From: Lantana camara | Lineage: Eukaryota; Streptophyta; Magnoliopsida; Lamiales; Verbenaceae | Assembly: GCA_037501455.1 (NCBI GenBank) | Contig: CM074855.1 | Coordinates: 37,357,001 to 37,421,000 of the forward strand | DNA: 64,000 bases | Reading direction: 5' to 3' | Shown: positions 57,108 to 64,000 of the stretch, one piece after another | Layout: each line of letters begins with the position of its first letter | Position numbering within the stretch: position 1 is the stretch's first letter | Made by a program: the position numbers and the translations under genes | The notes under the pieces: model-generated | Databases searched by the model: none | What the model saw: only the letters and a program-made list of their open reading frames with translations | What the model was told of the DNA's origin: nothing

Positions 57108-59366
57108 CCTGTTAATCAAGACACTGAATATGCATGTTGAATTAATATGCCAATGCACGTTACCCACTCGGAAATAATATTTCAGCACATTGGAGCAATT
57201 AAGTTCAATCAGAAAAATTACATATATGTAAAGAAATTTAAAATTAAGTTACGTATGATGCACGTGCTTATGAATGCATTGAACCTGTCACCGAGGTGAT
57301 GGAAAATTTATCTCGACATGAAATTCCTTATTTGTTGAATCATAGGCTTGCCTTGAACTGGTAATCATTTCTTGTTTTCCCACGGTCTTCCATTCTTCAA
57401 ATTTATCTAACCTTCACTTGAACATTCTCACGACTCGTATTATGATTTCTAAAACCCGAAATCTTCAATGCTCACGGAGTTAACATCTAGCTTACTCTTT
57501 AGTAATTGCTCCCCAATTTGCCCGAATCCTTTTCATGGTCGTCACTCTGATCCAACTCCCTGGTTTGCTCATTAAGAGTTTGAATAATTGAATAAATTCC
57601 CTTTTCCTTGTTTGCATTCGACCACCCAACCTTTACCTAGTAGTTCGTTGCCTTCTTTACCTTCTTCAGTTATTGTTTCATGTCCTTTAACGCGATCTCT
57701 CCACACGACAATTCAGCTTGGATCTAGATATGCCCACTACAGCAATCTTTAACATGATTGTCTTTCAATTTCATATTCACTGGAGTGCTGAGCTTCCTTT
57801 ATCCCTTCCTTAATTGAAATCCCAAAATTGTCCTTGCGTTAACTGGGGTAACTATATGATCCCTAAACAAGAACTCTTGAATTCCATTTCTGTTCCACTT
57901 ATGGAATTAATTCCCTGACCCCTCTCGAACCAAAAGTCTCCAGTTATTCTCCTAATTCACCAAGTTGCCACCGTGACTGAAACCCTTCAGGTCTACTCTT
58001 TCAATTTGAATCGGTTATAGAACTCTTCTTCTTACTTATCTACTTCTGAGCATATAATTTCCTTCCAAAATTCCTTATCATCCGTTGCCATTTTCATTTG
58101 GTACTCCAATCTCCCAATTCTCACTCTTGCACGACCCTCTAAATTGAATCCGGAAAATAAACTCATTCCAATCGGTTATAGAGTCCTAGGAGCTTTACCT
58201 TTCGTGAATCCAAATCTACCAGCTCGATTGAAATGATCTTCCTCTCCTACTTGAATTTGCTTCCCAACTAACTAAGTCTCAGTTTAACGACACACCTAAA
58301 TCTTGAGTAATTAGTACCCCAATCTCCTTCACCTTATCCTCGGATGAAGTAGACTTCCTGGCCCGGTAGACGCGTCATCTTTGATAGTACAAATCTCCCA
58401 CAGTGCATTCTTCTATTTCAGATCTCATTCCTTGAATCATAACTCGATGAACTTGCCTTCGAACTTTTTTCCATATTTGATCCTTAGTCTAAAATCCCTT
58501 GGTAGCACTTTCTGTGAATTGATGATCCAAGTTGAAAATTCTTAAATTTGAGATGCTTCGGCTCATTGCTCCATATCTTCCAATTCAACCACATCATAGT
58601 TGACAGTCTTTTTAAAGCCCTTATTCCCGAGAATACCTCTTTTCCCTATTATTAGACTCCCGGTTAGGCATCTTCGAAACTCCTTTTTCCATCCAACCCT
58701 TGAATCACTCGCTAACGGCAATCCAGTTATTCTCGCAACACGACAATTTATCTTGACTCAGAAAATAACTTATCTTACCCGAGTGTAGAATCCCGAACAT
58801 GCTGATTTTCCATAGCTAGTTGTTTAATCTTTCTGGCTGTCGTGTTTGAAAGTCGAATCCGATTGTTTTAAACCCAAAGGTAATTCCCAAGCTTGTACTT
58901 CGATCGGAAACACTTAATTGACTTTCCTCCACTCCCTCAATTTGAGCCTCAACACCCTTCTGAAATCCTGTAGTAGCCCAAAATTATCGAGCAAGTGGCC
59001 GTGGTTTGACATTCTTTCCACAACCTGCAACTCACAACCTTCTTTGAAACAATTGCATGTGGGTAAGGCATGCTCATGTCACATAATGATCACATAATTA
59101 ATGCTTACGGTAAAAATTTAATATAAATGCAACAAGTAGTGTATCAATGTTTAAAATAGAACACATTAAGCGCATAATTTCAAAGAATTCAAGATCAGTT
59201 AATTAACAATAAATTGCAAAACTCAATGCAAAGCACAAGTTGTCAAGTAGTCTAATTAATTCAAAGAATTCAAATAATATGCAAGACTCTCAATCAACAA
59301 TTAGTCCTATGCCGTTCGACTTAGACTTGACACGACACGACACTAGAACCTCGGTTTTGCAACCGG
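57108..59366 (-). other. Family D leader region, unit 2
   Basis: Same as 51028-53286 with few substitutions. No recognisable coding domain. Confidence 0.6.
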
Positions 59367-59378
59367 GCTCTGATACCA
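59367..59378 (-). other. Family D primer-binding site, unit 2 (tRNA-iMet)
   Basis: On minus TGGTATCAGAGC, beside LTR 3. Confidence 0.88.
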
Positions 59379-59385
59379 CCTCAGA

Positions 59386-61992
59386 TGTAGCACCCCTATA
59401 CGTAGGGATACCACACCCCCGCACTATAGGCCGATCCACATACGAAATGGACCATCCGTACATGAACTAACCTATAGCGAACGGGTGACAAAGAAAAGAA
59501 AAGACGAGCTAGGCGGGACTAAACCCCAAGGCAATACAAAATCAAGACATAACAGTTAAAAGCGGAAGCATTAACTCATAAATACATATAGGTACCATAT
59601 TTATCAGATAGATACGTATAGATACCAAACTTAACTATCAATACATTATCATCTCTTATACATGATCAAGTATTCAGAATGTGATAACAATAGACATGAC
59701 ATGAGAAGTAGTAAAATATATACATGATGGTACACTGATAGACTCGTGACAATGCAAGACTGGACCAGACTCCCGCCTAGCACGACCGGCTCTCAAGTAC
59801 CTGAAAAGTGAAGTATCAGTCTACCGAAGACTGAGTGAGGGGCATAAATAAATATATAGCGCAATCACATGCAAGTTATAACCTCGGGTAAGGTTTTATA
59901 GTTAAAAGTTATAAGTTCACAATAACATAAACTCGCCCGAGATTACAACTACCAGTATTAAGTACTTGTTCGTTTTCATGCAATCAATCAATACATGGCC
60001 CCGGCGAGTAAGGGCGGTCTCCAACCGATATCCCAATGAACATGAACATGCTTGCTTGTTTAATAGTCAATAGGTGATCATGCAATTCACTTATCGTGCA
60101 ATCGTGCGATAGTGTACTCATATAACACGTTCATGAAATGACAATCATGCAATAACCCGAGGCGCATCCGTGGTGCCGGACTCGTCCCCAGTCTCCTTTT
60201 TCCTCCGGTTTGATGAAGGGATTGCAAGGCCCCAACATCCAATCTCATTGAGCAGAGGGTACATGAATCCCTAAGCCCGGAGCTCCTTCCTCCACTAATC
60301 TCCTAGTGGATTCAGGGGTGACCCCTAACATGGTGAGGATAGCGCCAGAGTTACCCATCAGCCCTTACTTTCCCGGTTGGCTCTAGTCACTACCCTCGGG
60401 CCCAAACGGAACCGGTCATGCTACTCGCCTAAACATGCATGAAACGATACCTGACTTGCTTGCTTGCTTGAACCTGGCTTGAAATGATTAATGATTTATA
60501 GAAAGTATAACCGTAAATACTATTTTGGCCAAAATATCACATAAGGGGTATACGGGTTCTATGTAACTAACAATTAAACCTCACCTATACCGACAAAGAC
60601 AAGTAGGCACGACCTACGGGGCTTGCTCCTCGTCCCTACCCTCGTGACCTGTGCAAACACGACACTTATACATGAGACATGACCCAAAATGCCCAAAATG
60701 TGACGAACGGCGGAAATGTATCGAGATGACCACGAAAATGCAATGTGGTATGATCACATGTTGTTTCACATCATATTAGCACATATTACAGCAATTCGGG
60801 GTCAAAGAAGTCGTTGGATCGAGGGGCTAAAAGTGTAATTTTATGCAGTCACATTTGTTCTGTCAGCGAGGTGGGAACGGCCGTTCCGGACCCCTTTGTA
60901 AAATGGGAACGGTCGTTCCCACAACCCCCAAAAACGCACCAACGTTTTCCCCCTTTAAAACGCGCGGAAGCTGGGAACGGCCCTTCCGGCACAAGGCCAA
61001 AATGGGAACGGCCGTTCCCATGCTCGGCCGCCTAAATCATTTGAAAAGGTGGGAACGCCCATTCCCACAATGCCTTGAGGCTGGGAACGGCCGTTCCCTG
61101 TTTCTGCAAATATGAAGAACAGAGGAAAACAGAGTATGGCTACGGGAAAGCATAACAAAGCCACCAAAAATCCATTTTCAATCTACCAAGTTATGTTTTG
61201 CTGGCAGTATGATGCATACATATTCAACAAGCAATAAAACTCCATTTAAACACCTAAATCATGGAAAATCACCAAGAATCCAGGTTCCAAGTTCATGATC
61301 ACACTTGATCATTCAAGCTCAATTCTCAACCAATTCATGCACAAATCATGCCATAATTCATGATATAATCACATAATCATGCTTCCAACTTCAATTAACT
61401 CATCTAACATATAAATCCCGAACCCTAGCTCAATCATACATGCTCAAGAATCAAGAGTTCATGCACAACCAACCTTGGAAATGAAAGAAAGGAAGAAGAT
61501 GGATGAGGGTGATGATCAAGCTTCCCAAAGTTGGATTAATACTTGAAATTCTTGATGAAATGGATGAAAATCACTTCATTTCCTTCTCTTCTTAATACCG
61601 AGAGAGAGAGGAAGCAAATATGATGAAAGAACAAGAATGAAATGAGTTTGGAAGCTAGGAGATGATATACCGTGATATTTAGGAAATATGTAATATTTGC
61701 AATTAAACCCTCCAAGTTATTTAAGTTAAGCAATTAAGGATATCAAGTTTGGAAAGTGATCACTTTAGTCCTCAAAGGTTTCATGCAATTTGGTCCCTAA
61801 GTTTAAAAGAATGAACGTATAGGACCAAGTTGACAATTAAATCATTTTCGGTAATTAATTCACGAAATAAATATTTTCAAGTTATGAGATAAATTATGAG
61901 TTTAATATGAATTTCATGAAAGTATTATAAATTTTAATTTATAAAATTATTTTAGACATAAGATATCAATAAATAAAAATCGGGGCGTTACA
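59386..61992 (-). mobile_element. Family D LTR 3 (shared by units 2 and 3)
   Basis: 2,607 bp with the same ends. In its palindrome cluster (60873-61098) the fifth member is changed to GGGAACGCCCATTCCC. Confidence 0.95.
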
Positions 61993-62012
61993 ACTCTCCC
62001 CCCCCTTAAGAG
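61993..62012 (-). other. Family D polypurine tract, unit 3
   Basis: As in units 1 and 2 but with eight instead of seven C on plus, which shifts everything to the right by one base relative to the 6,080-bp period. Confidence 0.85.
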
Positions 62013-62062
62013 GACCTGGTCCCCAGGTCCACTGTCAAGTTTTCAAACGATGCCCAAGTCAT

Positions 62063-62191
62063 AAGAGAACCCCGTCTCTTGAATGAGAATGAAAGAACCC
62101 CGTCTTTCACAAGAAGTGAGAAAACCCCGTTTCTCAACAAGAAGTGAGAGAGCCCCGTCTCTCAACAGAAAATGAGAGAGCCCCGTCTCTC
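62063..62191. repeat. Array of five hairpin units, unit 3
   Basis: Same five hairpins as in units 1 and 2. Confidence 0.92.
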
Positions 62192-62399
62192 ACTAGAAAT
62201 GAAGTACTTCAAAGAGTAAATAACGAGAACAATGGCATGAATATTGCATGGACAAATAGAATCATAATCATTTCACAAATATCATATAGACAACTAAACC
62301 AATTAATCACATACTTATCACTCATAATTAACTAGTTGGCAATGCACAAGAAATTAAATACAATAACAATAAAATAAGTGATGTACGTGGTATGCATGG

Positions 62400-63188
62400 T
62401 TAAATGTACCGTTCACCGATGGTTGTACTATGCATATAACCGGTACCTTCTTCTTCCCGGACCCGATTCACATTTTCATTTTGCACTCCCCTCTCGCGAA
62501 CACCTTCCCGTGCTTGCACTAGTAATCTTCCACCCCCGGTCGATTTCCCTCGTAGCCTTGAGCAAGTGTCGATGTGATGCTCGTCACTTCCACAGTAGAG
62601 ACATAATCCCAACCGTTTCCTACAGCCATCATAAGTGTGGTTATCACGTCCACAATAACTGCAAAGAAGTTTCCCAGAAGATGTTGTTGAAACTGGGTTA
62701 CACGAAGTTCCCGAACTCGGTCCAAGTGATTGCTTCTTTTTCTTGCGAGATCTTTCCTGAGGTGCCGGGGTATGATAAGAGATAGGCCGCTTTCCTTTGC
62801 TAAAAAGCTGTCCCGACTTCGAACCTGAAGCCTGTCCGGGGTGAGGATTAGACCTTCTTGCCTCAAACAAAGTGGTACCTCGGTCCTTTTCTTGGGAGTC
62901 ACTCGGAATTAGTTCCCACACTCTTTTGATTTTCTTGAGTTGTGATCTGGTGGAATCCTTGTTTCCTTCAAAGGGTCTTGAGGATGGTTGGTTCTGAAAT
63001 TCCCTAAATGCCATCGAAATTTGGCCCGGCTGTGATGCTAAGTCCCGCGACTCGGAAGAAACATACTCTTTTATCTTCTGATCTACTAAACGAACCAAAG
63101 ACTCGAAAAACTCCTGAGGCTGAACCGGAGGGGGTAGTTGCGGAGAAACTCTAGGCACTCGCTCCCTATAAGGGCGATCTTGCGACAT
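62400..63188 (-). CDS. Family D gag-like protein with two CCHC knuckles, 262 aa (unit 3)
   Basis: Same protein as at 56319-57107, with FQNQPSS instead of FQNQASS near residue 68 (P also in unit 1). Both knuckles and the basic segment are intact. Few amino-acid changes between copies fit either recent amplification or constraint. Confidence 0.75.
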   Translation of the reverse strand: MSQDRPYRERVPRVSPQLPPPVQPQEFFESLVRLVDQKIKEYVSSESRDLASQPGQISMAFREFQNQPSSRPFEGNKDSTRSQLKKIKRVWELIPSDSQEKDRGTTLFEARRSNPHPGQASGSKSGQLFSKGKRPISYHTPAPQERSRKKKKQSLGPSSGTSCNPVSTTSSGKLLCSYCGRDNHTYDGCRKRLGLCLYCGSDEHHIDTCSRLRGKSTGGGRLLVQAREGVRERGVQNENVNRVREEEGTGYMHSTTIGERYI

Positions 63189-64000
63189 CCTGTTAATCAA
63201 GACACTGAATATGCATGTTGAATTAATATGCCAATGCACGTTACCCACTCGGAAATAATATTTCAGCACATTGGAGCAATTAAGTTCAATCAGAAAAATT
63301 ACATATATGTAAAGAAATTTAAAATTAAGTTACGTATGACGCACGTGCTTATGAATGCATTGAACCTGTCACCGAGGTGATGGAAAATTTATCTCGACAT
63401 GAAATTCCTTATTTGTTGAATCATAGGCTTGCCTTGAACTGGTAATCATTTCTTGTTTTCCCACGGTCTTCCATTCTTCAAATTTATCTAACCTTCACTT
63501 GAACATTCTCACGACTCGTATTATGATTTCTAAAACCCGAAATCGTCAATGCTCACGGAGTTAGCATCTAGCTTACTCTTTAGTAATTGCTCCCCAATTT
63601 GCCCGAATCCTTTTCATGGTCGTCACTCTGATCCAACTCCCTGGTTTGCTCATTAAGAGTTTGAATAATTGAATAAATTCCCTTTTCCTTGTTTGCATTC
63701 GACCACCCAACCTTTACCTAGTAGTTCGTTGCCTTCTTTACCTTCTTCAGTTATTGCTTCATGTCCTTTAACGCGATCTCTCCACACGACAATTCAGCTT
63801 GGATCTGGATATGCCCACTACAGCAATCTTTAACATGATTGTCTTTCAATTTCATATTCACTGGAGTGCTGAGCTTCCTTTATCCCTTCCTTAATTGAAA
63901 TCCCAAAATTGTCCTTGCGTTAACTGGGGTAACTATATGATCCCTAAACAAGAACTCTTGAATTCCATTTCTGTTCCACTTATGGAATTAATTCCCTGAC
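63189..64000 (-). other. Family D leader region, unit 3, cut by the window end
   Basis: It matches the corresponding part of units 1 and 2 up to the last base, so the array continues beyond the window. Confidence 0.7.

Larger units (their letters stand above)
41110..64000 (-). mobile_element. Family D tandem array, period 6,080 bp, LTR-int-LTR-int-LTR-int
   Basis: LTRs of identical length (2,607 bp) lie at 41110-43716, 53306-55912 and 59386-61992. Internal regions are 43717-53305 (with element E inside), 55913-59385 (3,473 bp) and 61993 to the window end. The distance between LTR 2 and LTR 3 is exactly 6,080, and between LTR 1 and LTR 2 it is 12,196 = 6,080 + 6,116, the last figure being element E plus its 5-bp duplication. 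Units differ at only scattered positions. Neighbouring units share one LTR, with no target duplication between them, so the array arose by unequal recombination or as a multimer, not by separate insertions. Confidence 0.95.

Noticed and set aside
1..64000. Endogenous pararetrovirus or other virus-derived sequence
   Set aside because: All RT remnants have Ty3 or copia motifs with flanking LTRs or LTR-element context; no movement-protein or coat-protein motif was seen.

Overview
This is repeat-dominated plant nuclear DNA, and I found no host protein-coding gene, rRNA gene or tRNA gene in it. The evidence for a plant (an angiosperm, species not identifiable from here) is the mix of element types. 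There are Ty3 chromoviruses with a C-terminal chromodomain and an initiator-Met tRNA primer site (TGGTATCAGAGC). There is an Athila-like element with a tRNA-Asp primer site (TGGCGCCGTTGCCGGGG). There are also copia fragments, CACTA (En/Spm) elements and a Mutator-like miniature element. Almost everything can be explained as transposons nested in transposons, and seven insertions still show target-site duplications (TSDs) that fix their ends.

Layout, left half. Element A (about 841-24431, minus strand) is an old, truncated Ty3 chromovirus. It is interrupted by a CACTA element (1207-2623), a solo LTR (3337-5119, TSD TGAAA) and the whole of element B. Element B (6903-21996, minus) is a chromovirus with gag, protease, RT, RNase H, integrase and chromodomain all recognisable but broken. 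B is in turn interrupted by a solo LTR (7598-11195, TSD ATCCC), a copia-type solo LTR (15172-16018, TSD AAAAC) and a 209-bp foldback element (19744-19952, TSD ATACC).

Middle. From about 24060 to 30175 a composite unit made of LTR sequence plus a copia reverse-transcriptase fragment occurs twice. The second copy is split by a minus-strand solo LTR (25699-29132, TSD ATTAG). At 30176-32513 lie a Mutator-like MITE (30761-31285, 9-bp TSD) and the broken start of a CACTA transposase gene.

Right. Element C (32514-41109, plus) is a large non-coding LTR retrotransposon whose 3' LTR is cut by family D. Family D (41110 to the window end, minus) is a head-to-tail array with an exact 6,080-bp period, LTR-internal-LTR-internal-LTR-internal, encoding only a short protein with two CCHC zinc knuckles. 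The first unit carries a very young Athila-like element E (44369-50479, TSD TTATC). Its two 1,471-bp LTRs differ at a single position that I could see. E encodes a 564-residue gag/protease-like protein but no polymerase or integrase.

Shared architecture. Different LTR families here carry clusters of GC-rich perfect palindromes whose sequence differs by family while symmetry is kept. They also share an 11-bp inverted pair (GCTAGGCGGGA / TCCCGCCTAGC) near the 3' end of the LTR and splice-donor-like AAGGTAAG sites. C and D both carry an array of five small hairpins close to the polypurine tract, with compensatory changes in the arms. These conserved structures in otherwise fast-evolving, largely non-coding elements are the most interesting signals in the window.
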